DNA of 13,699 nt from Candidatus Peribacteria bacterium (lineage in GTDB: Bacteria; Patescibacteriota; Gracilibacteria; UBA1369; LOWO2-01-FULL-3): contig CALRHQ010000022.1 of NCBI GenBank assembly GCA_943359415.1, positions 1 to 13,699 on the forward strand. The letters run 5' to 3'. Within the stretch, counting starts at the first letter, position 1. Each line of letters begins with the position of its first letter. The translations under genes were made by a program, and so were the position numbers. Shown one piece after another: positions 1 through 6,780 of this stretch. The notes beneath the pieces are model-generated. The model did not search any database, had not been told where the DNA came from, and was given only the letters and a program-made list of their open reading frames with translations.

Positions 1-782
1 ATAAATTCAGAGTAAATCCAGGGAACGAAAAATCATTTGAAGAATTTATACGCATCGCGGCGGAAACCAATAAAATAGTAAGAATAGGCTTAAACAAAGG
101 ATCTTTTGATGGAGATATAGTTAAGGCAATTTTGGAATATGCAGAAAAAGCTGAAAAAATAGGATTAAAAAGAAATCAGATTGTACTAAGTTTAAAAAGT
201 TCAGAAGCAGTAGATTTTATCGCTGATCACGAAAGACTTGTTGAAGAAATGAAAAAAAGTAAAAGAATCTATGCACTTCACATAGGGCTTACAGAAGCCG
301 GAACAGGAATTCAAGGGATGGTTTCCAGCTCAGTTGCAACAGGAATACTTTTAAATAAAGGCATAGGGGACACGATAAGGGTTTCAATAACTCCTGGAAA
401 AAACGAAAGCAGAACAAAAGAAGTTGAAGTTTGTAAAAATATTTTGCAAACATTGGGATTACGAAATTTTGGCCCACACATAACAAGTTGTCCTGGATGT
501 GGAAGAACAAACAGAAAATATTTTCAAGAAATGGTAGAAAAAATAAATGATCATGCAAAGAAATATAAAAATGCAAAAACTCTTCATCTTGCAGTAATGG
601 GATGTGTTGTAAATGGACCAGGAGAATGTAAGAAAGCAGATATCGCCATAATGTTGCCGGGATATCAAGAAAAACAAACAGCGCAGGTTTACATCAAAGG
701 CAAGCTAACAAACAGCCTAAGTGGTAAAAATATACTCAAAGAATTCTTCAAAATATTAGACAAAGAGCTCGAAATAATATAA
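1..782 (+). CDS. ispG: 4-hydroxy-3-methylbut-2-en-1-yl diphosphate synthase IspG, 5'-truncated
   Basis: The reading frame is open from position 3, so the gene enters from the left edge; the N-terminal part of the TIM barrel is missing and about 259 residues remain. Visible IspG signatures, in order, are KFRVNPGN, RIGLNKGS, HIGLTEAGTG and GIGDTIRVS, then the C-terminal iron-sulphur domain with CPGCGRT (Cys codons at 489 and 498) and GCVVNGPGE (Cys codon at 603). By family knowledge those three cysteines plus the Glu of NGPGE hold the [4Fe-4S] cluster. The enzyme reductively opens 2-C-methylerythritol 2,4-cyclodiphosphate to HMBPP, the penultimate MEP-pathway step, in the cytoplasm. An apparent TTG start at 132 is internal and should be ignored. 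The gene ends 27 nt before dcd on the same strand, so cotranscription is likely. Confidence 0.96.
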   Translation, partial: KFRVNPGNEKSFEEFIRIAAETNKIVRIGLNKGSFDGDIVKAILEYAEKAEKIGLKRNQIVLSLKSSEAVDFIADHERLVEEMKKSKRIYALHIGLTEAGTGIQGMVSSSVATGILLNKGIGDTIRVSITPGKNESRTKEVEVCKNILQTLGLRNFGPHITSCPGCGRTNRKYFQEMVEKINDHAKKYKNAKTLHLAVMGCVVNGPGECKKADIAIMLPGYQEKQTAQVYIKGKLTNSLSGKNILKEFFKILDKELEII

Positions 783-809
783 AAATTCTTTGCTACATAA
801 TAAAAAAAA

Positions 810-1358
810 ATGATTCTTTCAGACCAAACTTTAGAACGTTTAATAAAAGAGAAAATAATCGTCATTGATCCGATTGACGAAAAATCAATACAACCAGCCT
901 CGGTTGATTTAAGGCTTGGAACACACTTCTTGATTATTGAAGAAAATCAGATGGAGGTGATAACACTAGACTCAGAAGTTCAATACAGAGAAATAAACAA
1001 TGATACAATCATAATTCCTCCAAAGTCATTTCTTCTGGCAACGACACAAGAATATATCAAATTGCCAAATGACATTACGGCCTTCGTAGAGGGCAGAAGC
1101 TCGATTGGTAGAATCGGACTTTTTATACAAAATGCCGGATGGGTTGACCCAGGCTTTGAAGGAAGAATAACTCTCGAACTATACAATGCGAGTGCACTTC
1201 CGATAAAACTTCAGTCAGGAAAAAGAATCTGCCAACTAGTTTGTTGTAGGATGGATGCACCGGCAAAAAATCCATACAGCGGAAAATATCAGGGCCAAAA
1301 CAAAACTACAGGAAGCAAAATTCACAAAGATACAGACACAGTAAAAGTAAATTTATGA
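810..1358 (+). CDS. dcd: dCTP deaminase, possibly bifunctional dCTP deaminase/dUTPase
   Basis: The 182-residue product has the dCTP deaminase/dUTPase fold signatures QPASVDLRLG (28-37), VEGRSSIGR (93-101), GWVDPGFEG (110-118) and ITLELYN (120-126, with the presumed catalytic Glu123), and a C-terminal KYQGQ (159-163) that in this family closes over the nucleotide. It deaminates dCTP to dUTP. The GWVDPGFEG/KYQGQ form recalls the bifunctional archaeal and mycobacterial enzymes that go straight to dUMP, and no separate dut gene is present here, but the sub-type is inference. The stop codon TGA overlaps the thyA ATG (ATGA), indicating translational coupling. The start is preceded by a run of A residues and no Shine-Dalgarno. 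TGA as stop here helps exclude a recoded UGA. Confidence 0.93.
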   Translation: MILSDQTLERLIKEKIIVIDPIDEKSIQPASVDLRLGTHFLIIEENQMEVITLDSEVQYREINNDTIIIPPKSFLLATTQEYIKLPNDITAFVEGRSSIGRIGLFIQNAGWVDPGFEGRITLELYNASALPIKLQSGKRICQLVCCRMDAPAKNPYSGKYQGQNKTTGSKIHKDTDTVKVNL

Positions 1359-2170
1359 AACAATATTTGGAGCTTGTACAAGAAGTTTTGAAAGATGGCA
1401 TAGAAAAAAAAGATAGAACTGGAACTGGAACTATTTCGATTTTTGGTACGCAAAAAAAATACGATTTACGTGAAGGTTTTCCGATGGTGACTACAAAAAA
1501 AGTAAGTTACGGAGCTATTTTGAGAGAATTGCTTTGGTTTTTAAAAGGATCTACAAATATAAATGAAGATCTGAAAGAGCACACACCGATTTGGGATGCA
1601 TGGGCTGACAAAGATGGAAACCTAGGTCCGATTTATGGCTACCAATGGAGGAAATGGGAAAAGTTCACTTTAAACGAAGATCAAAAAACATACACGAAAA
1701 GCCACATCGATCAGATTCAAATCGCGATAGATACGATCAAAAATAATCCTGATTCACGAAGAATAATTGTTAGCGCATGGAATGTTGCGGATTTAGACAG
1801 GATGGCATTGCCACCATGTCATGCATTTTTTCAATTTTACGTTGTAGGAGAATATTTGGATGTACAACTCTACCAGAGGAGTGCGGATGTCGCACTTGGC
1901 GTACCGTACAATATTGCGAGCTACGCGACACTTTTGATGATGGTTGCACAGGAATGTAATTTGACTCCAAGATATTTTGTTCATACTACGGGCGACACAC
2001 ATATTTATTCAAATCATCTTGAGGGAATAAAAGAACAAGTAAAAAGGCAACCACATGCATTGCCACAATTGGTAATAGCAAAAAAACCTTTTTGGGATTT
2101 AAAATTTGAAGATTTTGAATTGAAGAATTACACGCACGAGGCCTTTATAAAATTTCCTGTGGCTGTATAA
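1355..2170 (+). CDS. thyA: Thymidylate synthase (ThyA type)
   Basis: At 271 residues this is a full-length classical thymidylate synthase, close to the E. coli enzyme length. It shows DRTGTGT (20-26), the phosphate-binding Arg pair RR (135-136), the nucleophile Cys155 in ALPPCH, QRSADVALGVPYN (174-186), HIYSNH (216-221) and the usual C-terminus IKFPVAV. It transfers and reduces the methylene group of 5,10-methylene-tetrahydrofolate to dUMP, giving dTMP and dihydrofolate, which explains the adjacent folA. The start overlaps the dcd stop by 4 nt and folA follows after 8 nt, so the three genes form one unit. No Shine-Dalgarno precedes the ATG; coupling to dcd may provide initiation. Confidence 0.98.
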   Translation: MKQYLELVQEVLKDGIEKKDRTGTGTISIFGTQKKYDLREGFPMVTTKKVSYGAILRELLWFLKGSTNINEDLKEHTPIWDAWADKDGNLGPIYGYQWRKWEKFTLNEDQKTYTKSHIDQIQIAIDTIKNNPDSRRIIVSAWNVADLDRMALPPCHAFFQFYVVGEYLDVQLYQRSADVALGVPYNIASYATLLMMVAQECNLTPRYFVHTTGDTHIYSNHLEGIKEQVKRQPHALPQLVIAKKPFWDLKFEDFELKNYTHEAFIKFPVAV

Positions 2171-2171
2171 T
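2144..2171 (+). promoter_or_regulatory. Candidate internal promoter for folA (leaderless)
   Basis: A perfect TATAAT lies at 2166-2171, 16 nt downstream of a TTTATA (2144-2149). The hexamer overlaps the thyA stop codon and ends 7 nt before the folA ATG at 2179, so transcription would begin at or within a base of the start codon. A chance match is possible because the thyA C-terminal Val-stop (GTATAA) supplies most of the hexamer. Confidence 0.35.
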
Positions 2172-2178
2172 AAAAGCC

Positions 2179-2697
2179 ATGACGAATAAAGAAATTTACA
2201 TCATAGTTGCAGTAGATTGCAAAAACGGTATAGGCAAGGACAATGCAATGCCTTGGCATTTCAAAAAAGAAACACAGTATTTCAAAGAAATTACTTTAAC
2301 GACAAAAGATCCAAGCAAAAAGAACATGGTAATCATGGGCAAAAACACTTGGTATTCTTTGCCTGAAAAATATCGCCCGCTAAAAGATAGAAAAAATGTA
2401 GTACTTACCCGAGATAAATTTCTCCAAATAGAAGGAGTTGAGATTTACACTTCTCTAGATGAAGCGATAAACTCAGCAGGAGACGATATCGAAACAATTT
2501 TCGTAATCGGCGGCGCAACACTTTTCAAAGAATCTTTAATACACGAAAACTTAACAGGAATTTATGTCACATTCATCGAAAATGAATACGAATGCGATAC
2601 ATATTTTCCTGAGATCCCCTCCAAATTCTCAAACAAACAACTTCTAAAAGAAGAAGAAGAGGATGGAGTGAAATTTAAGTTTATGCTTTGGAAATAG
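2179..2697 (+). CDS. folA: Dihydrofolate reductase
   Basis: The 172-residue product has a typical DHFR length and all main signatures: GIGKDNAMPWH (17-27), the acidic substrate-binding residue in FKKETQYF (Glu31, equivalent to Asp27 of E. coli), VIMGKNTW (51-58), VLTR (75-78) and the NADPH-binding VIGGATLF (109-116). It reduces dihydrofolate to tetrahydrofolate with NADPH, recycling the cofactor oxidised by the ThyA encoded 8 nt upstream. No Shine-Dalgarno precedes the ATG; instead a TATAAT sits 7 nt upstream. The C-terminal region carries a very acidic run of six Glu/Asp after KQLLK. The gene ends 18 nt before the convergent gene at 2716 and no clear terminator hairpin is visible between them. 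Confidence 0.97.
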   Translation: MTNKEIYIIVAVDCKNGIGKDNAMPWHFKKETQYFKEITLTTKDPSKKNMVIMGKNTWYSLPEKYRPLKDRKNVVLTRDKFLQIEGVEIYTSLDEAINSAGDDIETIFVIGGATLFKESLIHENLTGIYVTFIENEYECDTYFPEIPSKFSNKQLLKEEEEDGVKFKFMLWK

Positions 2698-2715
2698 AGA
2701 AGACTTCTTCTTGGT

Positions 2716-3072
2716 CTATTCAACATGCCTCAAAGATCGAACAATCGCCCTTACGACAATGTAAATAATGCTATATTCAATAGCCAATATCAAAAGCAAC
2801 AATGGTAGTTCTGGCCCGGTAAAATCATAACAATAAATAATTGATGACAGGCTATCTTCAATATAAAAATAGTCAGCAATCAAATTATTAATTCCACAAA
2901 ATGTTATCCCAAAAGGTATATATATAATTACGCCAAGTATTAGAAAAGGAGTATAAAAAGGAGAAGGGCCTCCATTCCACGCCTGATATCCTAAAAATAC
3001 AAACAGTATCATTAATGGCACGTAATACGGTTCCATTAACAATTCTTTCATGTTTGTCAGAATTTTTTGCAT
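2716..3072 (-). CDS. Small integral membrane protein of unknown function
   Basis: The 118-residue product is not one I recognise. It has three likely membrane segments at about residues 16-31, 41-61 and 88-109, with a short loop AWNGGPSPFYTP between the first two and a basic tail (VRSLRHVE). It is the last gene of the minus-strand cluster and begins 1 nt after the stop codon of the lipoprotein gene, so the two are almost surely cotranscribed and may work together at the membrane. Two cysteines (59 and 81) are present but no catalytic motif is evident. The stop is TAG and no Shine-Dalgarno is seen. Confidence 0.7.
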   Translation of the reverse strand: MQKILTNMKELLMEPYYVPLMILFVFLGYQAWNGGPSPFYTPFLILGVIIYIPFGITFCGINNLIADYFYIEDSLSSIIYCYDFTGPELPLLLLILAIEYSIIYIVVRAIVRSLRHVE

Positions 3073-3073
3073 G

Positions 3074-3823
3074 CTATTTCTTACAATCTTTTATCAAAGC
3101 AGCCGGAAAATCATAAGGTTTATAAACTGTACAACTAACTCCTTCATTTGATTTTGCAAGTGCTAAAACTTTCCAATTAGAGTCCTGTTTCACAACCCAA
3201 AATCTTGAAACTTCATCAAAATCAAGTAATTTACCTGTAACATATTTATTATCAAAATTTTCATCGATATAAGCTTGACCGGCAGGAGTTCCAGCAAATT
3301 CTTTCACTGCCTTAGAAACTTCAGAAATAGGCCCATAGCTGTCATCTCCATATACTATTTTTGATGGATCGTAATACAAAGTCACGCTTGCCGTCGCAGT
3401 AGTATCGTCATTAAAATAAGCGGTAAATGTATAGTTGTTGTAACCTTGAGTAAGATTTTTCCAATCAGATCTCGCTCCATAAGAAAAAGTTTCATCTCCA
3501 GATTTAAAGCTATCCAAAGTATAAACATCTTCATAGTATGGAGAACATAAAACATCGCAATAACCTTTTTGTCCACCTACTGCTTTTACATCTATTTTTT
3601 TTGCATTTGTCGAAATTTTTCCTTCAATAATAATTGGAGAAGAATCGAAAGGTGTCTCATTTGGAGGAGAAACCAAAGTGATAAAGCCTTTAACTTCATC
3701 CACTTTTTTAGTTTCATCAGCTTTTACCGCAACTTCTTTTGTTTCACTTGTACTTCCAAAATTAATTGTACAACCGGAAAGAACAATAACTGAAAGAAGG
3801 AAAGTAAGAAATATTTTTCTCAT
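3074..3823 (-). CDS. Predicted lipoprotein with Ig-like domain, unknown function
   Basis: I start this gene at the ATG at 3823 (249 residues) rather than at the upstream in-frame codon at 3874. The shorter form begins with a classic lipoprotein signal (MRKIFLTFLLSVIVLSGC), giving lipobox LSGC with Cys18 as the lipidated residue, and a candidate promoter lies between the two possible starts. After a polar linker (20-46), residues 47-152 (FITLVSPPNETPF ... ATASVTLYYDP) read like an Ig-like beta-sandwich repeat found on cell surfaces. A C-terminal region (155-249) includes FWVVKQDSNWKVLAL. Cysteines 89, 93, 231 and 247 lie in the exported part and could form disulphides, which fits the DsbA-like gene just upstream. 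Exact function unknown. Confidence 0.72.
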   Translation of the reverse strand: MRKIFLTFLLSVIVLSGCTINFGSTSETKEVAVKADETKKVDEVKGFITLVSPPNETPFDSSPIIIEGKISTNAKKIDVKAVGGQKGYCDVLCSPYYEDVYTLDSFKSGDETFSYGARSDWKNLTQGYNNYTFTAYFNDDTTATASVTLYYDPSKIVYGDDSYGPISEVSKAVKEFAGTPAGQAYIDENFDNKYVTGKLLDFDEVSRFWVVKQDSNWKVLALAKSNEGVSCTVYKPYDFPAALIKDCKK

Positions 3824-3852
3824 ATTATTATTAATTAGAAACTGCTTCCAGT

Positions 3853-3881
3853 ACAGTAGAATAAAAATCAACATTAGTCAA
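3853..3881 (-). promoter_or_regulatory. Candidate promoter of the lipoprotein gene
   Basis: On the minus strand TTGACT (3876-3881) is followed after 17 nt by TACTGT (3853-3858). The -35 is near consensus but the -10 is weak. Transcription would start near 3846, about 23 nt before the ATG at 3823 and downstream of the alternative start at 3874, which supports the shorter protein. Confidence 0.4.
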
Positions 3882-3906
3882 GTGCTGCCTCTCTGAAATC
3901 AAATGA

Positions 3907-4653
3907 CTATTTCTCCAAAGCCTTCTCAATCACTTGCTCATACGCTTCAAGGCCATATAGCCCATCCATCATGTAGCCATTGATAAGAAATCCTGGAGTG
4001 CCTCTAAATCCTATAGCTGTTGCATCTTGAGTATCTTTTGCTATTTCGTCTTTGAATTTATCTGAAGATACGCATGAATCAAATTCAGATAAATTCGCTC
4101 CTGCCTTACCGGCTGATTTTCTCAAACTTTCTGCAGTCATTTCTTCTGTAAGTGCCGCAGCAAAAATATTCTCATGCATTTTATAATACATGCTGTCACC
4201 ACCCTGATCTTTTACGCATTCAGACGCAAGCGCAGCAGGATAAGCATTTGGATGGATTGAAGTAAGTGGTAAATCTCTGTAAACAAATTTCATTTTGCCT
4301 GTATCGATATATTTTGCTTTAAGAGGTTTGAAGATTTCTTCATGAAATCTCTGGCAAACAGGACATTGATAATCTGAAAATTCAATCATTGTTACAGTTG
4401 CATCACTGTCCCCAAGAACAGCATCATCATCAGTATAATCGCCTTCTACGATAGTTCCTGTTTTATCTTCAGGTTGAGCTGATGCTTGTTGTTTCGCAAT
4501 GAAAGCCTTGATGCCTTCCTCAACTTTTGTATTGAAAACATCATCTGTCATCTTGCCGCTATATTCATATCCAAAAAAAGCAAGAGACCCTGAAACAAGT
4601 ACAGAAGCCACAAGAATAGAAATCGGAAGTAATTTATTTGAATTTTTTTTCAT
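3907..4653 (-). CDS. Membrane-anchored DsbA-family thiol:disulphide oxidoreductase
   Basis: The 248-residue product has a basic N-terminus and one hydrophobic segment (about 9-28) that acts as signal anchor, then an acidic linker, then a thioredoxin-like domain of the DsbA/Thioredoxin_4 type. Key features are EFSDYQCPVCQRFH with the redox pair Cys97-Cys100, DLPL.SIHPNA (128-137), the inserted helical domain with Cys146 and Cys194, and the cis-proline loop GTPGFLING (218-226, Pro220). It would oxidise cysteines of exported proteins outside the membrane. It starts 16 nt after the M29 peptidase stop, so it likely shares its transcript. The lipoprotein downstream with four free cysteines is a plausible client. 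Disulphide reductase or isomerase activity cannot be excluded. Confidence 0.92.
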   Translation of the reverse strand: MKKNSNKLLPISILVASVLVSGSLAFFGYEYSGKMTDDVFNTKVEEGIKAFIAKQQASAQPEDKTGTIVEGDYTDDDAVLGDSDATVTMIEFSDYQCPVCQRFHEEIFKPLKAKYIDTGKMKFVYRDLPLTSIHPNAYPAALASECVKDQGGDSMYYKMHENIFAAALTEEMTAESLRKSAGKAGANLSEFDSCVSSDKFKDEIAKDTQDATAIGFRGTPGFLINGYMMDGLYGLEAYEQVIEKALEK

Positions 4654-4669
4654 GTTTTTTTAAATTTAA

Positions 4670-5764
4670 TTAGTTTAAGAAATCATATTTTTTATCCGAC
4701 CATTTGGTTTTTGAGTAGACTTTTTTGCCATCAAAATATATCTCCGCGTTCGCCCATTTAAAATTAAATATCAAATCCCAATGCACACTCGAATCATTTC
4801 CATTTGGACATTCATCATAACATTTGCCTAAAGCCATGTGCAAACTTTTGCCCATTTTTTCATCGAAAAGAATTTGACGCGTCCATGTTTTTATTTGGTC
4901 GTTAAGCCCAAAAGCGAATTCTCCAAAATGTCTGGATCCTTTATCCGTATCAAGAAGTTTTGTGAGAGCAATTTTGTTATCGGATTCTTCTTCGACAACT
5001 TTTCCATCTTTAAGTGTAAGTTTTACCCAATTAAAATCATGTGATTGATAATGAGTCGGCACGTTATATTTGATAAATCCATTTACGCCGTTACGAATAG
5101 GGGAAGTGAAAATTTCACCATCAGGCAGATTGCATTTTCCACAGCAAGTGATCCATGTTTGTCCGTCCACAGAAACTTCCAAATCAGTTTCATCTCCGGT
5201 GATTCTGATTTTTTTTACTTTTTTAACAAGTTCAATAAACTTTTCCTGCAATTTTTCTTCCTTTTTCCAATCAAGAAGACAGCTATCCAAAATAAAATCT
5301 TCCCACTCTTCAAGGCTTCTGTTGGCCATTATCGCAGATGTATTGTTTGGATAGGCGAGTAGACACCATCTTTTTTTATGCAAAATATCGCTCAAAGGTT
5401 TTTTTGCTTCTTGGCTTATATTTAGTTTTTTAAAATCAACTTCTTTGAGTTCATATGGATTGGTATCAGCAAGAATTTGCACCATCGCGTCATAACTGTC
5501 GGCGACCTGTTTGTCCAATTCGCTCAAGTGTTTGAGCTGATTTTCGTTAGCATGTTTGAAAAATATTTTGCTTAGTTCATCATTTGAAAATTTTACATCG
5601 ATTTGTATAGCCCCAGCCTTCACACATTCTTCATAAATTTCTTTTATCAAAGGATAGCTCTCAAATCCGTATCCTCTGAGCAAAACTCTTTCCCCTTTTT
5701 TTATGGAAAGTGAATAATTTACGACTATATCAGCAAGTTTTTTGAGTTTATGTTTGTCAATCAT
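4670..5764 (-). CDS. M29-family metallo-aminopeptidase (AmpS/AmpT/PepS type)
   Basis: The 364-residue product matches thermophilic-type M29 aminopeptidases across its length, starting with the family N-terminus KLKKLADIVVNYSLSIKKGERV. Candidate metal ligands by family pattern are Glu217 (NLPDGEIFTSP), Glu282 (HFGEFAFGLN), His309 (GKSLHMALG), and His328 and Asp330 (SSVHWDLIF). Family length is usually 365-415 residues, so this is full length though short. It removes N-terminal residues from peptides, presumably in the cytoplasm since no signal peptide is present. The start at 5764 is supported by the family N-terminus and by an extended -10 only 6 nt upstream, which predicts a leaderless mRNA. 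The DsbA-like gene follows after 16 nt. Low-complexity Lys-rich stretches fit the AT-rich genome. Confidence 0.92.
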   Translation of the reverse strand: MIDKHKLKKLADIVVNYSLSIKKGERVLLRGYGFESYPLIKEIYEECVKAGAIQIDVKFSNDELSKIFFKHANENQLKHLSELDKQVADSYDAMVQILADTNPYELKEVDFKKLNISQEAKKPLSDILHKKRWCLLAYPNNTSAIMANRSLEEWEDFILDSCLLDWKKEEKLQEKFIELVKKVKKIRITGDETDLEVSVDGQTWITCCGKCNLPDGEIFTSPIRNGVNGFIKYNVPTHYQSHDFNWVKLTLKDGKVVEEESDNKIALTKLLDTDKGSRHFGEFAFGLNDQIKTWTRQILFDEKMGKSLHMALGKCYDECPNGNDSSVHWDLIFNFKWANAEIYFDGKKVYSKTKWSDKKYDFLN

Positions 5765-5770
5765 GGAAAC

Positions 5771-5779
5771 ATTCTACCA
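5771..5779 (-). promoter_or_regulatory. Extended -10 promoter giving a leaderless M29 peptidase mRNA
   Basis: The minus strand reads TGGTAGAAT, a TGn extended -10, followed by GTTTCC and the ATG. With the normal 6-7 nt from -10 to the start site, +1 falls on the A of the start codon at 5764. No good -35 is present, which is usual for extended -10 promoters. Confidence 0.55.
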
Positions 5780-5808
5780 TGCAATCGAAACAATATGATA
5801 ATTAAATT

Positions 5809-6777
5809 TTAAACAGAAATTACTATGTCATTAATATATTCCATGGTATTCAGTCCATCGCTAATAGAGATGTCCAAATCATCAGGATCTAAACTCCTTA
5901 CACTACGAAATACATCACGCATCAAAGTATCGTCAGTATCTGTAAGGCGAATAGAACTTCCGCGATAGAACATGTCTTCAATAAGCCTTTTGTAAGGCAT
6001 AGGCAACCGTCTACCTGCGAAACGACTTTTAAAAATAAAATCTTCAGCCAACTGAAAACCAGATAGAATATTTGTTGCAAAAATAGAGTCATTAAAATCC
6101 TCTACTCTAAGCATCCCGGATTGTAATATCCTAACAACAGGAAATAAATGTGCAATAGACGGAAAAACTCTATTAGGGTAAACGCTGTCTCCCCAATAAG
6201 ACTCAACAACATCGCTATACGAAGCAATATCATCAACATTTTCAAATCCGGAATCTGAAAGTCCACAAATATTTATAGGCGGATAATCTTTATCAACTGT
6301 ATTATTCGCAACATCCACCCATAGCGAACCTGCTTGCATACCATTTTGAAAATATTTTTTATGCTGGATTCCAGCGATTTTTTTTAAAATTCCACCATTA
6401 CTAACAAAAGTTTTAAGAGCAGACATGCCTGGAGTATTAGGTTTTTTCAACTGTAAAGAAACGTCATCCCATACACCATTTGTTATGTCCATGCAGTACC
6501 CGACTGGATATTTAGAAGGGCTTCTTATAAATGGATTATTCACATGTTTAGCATACAAAGGATCTCTTGCAAATCTAGCATGGTCACTCGCTGAATCTTC
6601 AAGGGTATACAAAATTCTAGCATCAAAACTTTTACGCAAATCACCAAGCTCTCTCTCAATCTCACCAAGTGCAGGGACTAAAATGCGACCTGTAAGGTCT
6701 AATTGTTCCTCATCTACAGGCTCTGTATTGTACTTCTTACTACACTCTTCAAGAAATGGTTTTCCAAATATCGGCAT
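5809..6777 (-). CDS. Unknown protein, paralogue A of an adjacent pair
   Basis: The 322-residue product belongs to no family I recognise. It is a clear paralogue of the protein encoded just upstream (6781-7773). Shared blocks here are YPVGYC (90-95), GVW (101-103), NTPGM (114-118), KIAGIQHKKYFQN (133-145), QAGSL.VDVANNTVDK (148-163), PP..IC.L..SGF (166-178), YWGD (194-197), RVFP (203-206), AEDFI..SRFAG (244-255) and MFYRG (269-273). The invariant His139 and the polar block 148-163 look like an active or binding site. There is no signal peptide or membrane segment, so it is probably cytoplasmic. It starts 3 nt after the stop of its paralogue, hence the same operon, and lacks a Shine-Dalgarno. 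The C-terminus is rich in Asp. Confidence 0.8.
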   Translation of the reverse strand: MPIFGKPFLEECSKKYNTEPVDEEQLDLTGRILVPALGEIERELGDLRKSFDARILYTLEDSASDHARFARDPLYAKHVNNPFIRSPSKYPVGYCMDITNGVWDDVSLQLKKPNTPGMSALKTFVSNGGILKKIAGIQHKKYFQNGMQAGSLWVDVANNTVDKDYPPINICGLSDSGFENVDDIASYSDVVESYWGDSVYPNRVFPSIAHLFPVVRILQSGMLRVEDFNDSIFATNILSGFQLAEDFIFKSRFAGRRLPMPYKRLIEDMFYRGSSIRLTDTDDTLMRDVFRSVRSLDPDDLDISISDGLNTMEYINDIVISV

Positions 6778-6780
6778 AAT

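Noticed and set aside
794..809. Possible -10 (CATAAT) just before dcd
   Set aside because: There is no usable -35 or TGn extension, and the ispG-dcd gap of 27 nt is better explained by cotranscription.
2640..2715. Possible hairpin around GAAGACTTC between folA and the convergent gene
   Set aside because: The stem is about four base pairs with a one-base loop and no U tract; it is not a credible terminator.
3569..3896. Plus-strand open frames over the lipoprotein N-terminus
   Set aside because: They are antisense to a clear lipoprotein signal sequence and promoter and show no domain.
5045..5362. Plus-strand open frame inside the M29 peptidase gene
   Set aside because: The opposite strand carries a conserved metallopeptidase with catalytic ligands; this frame is a Phe/Ser-rich shadow.
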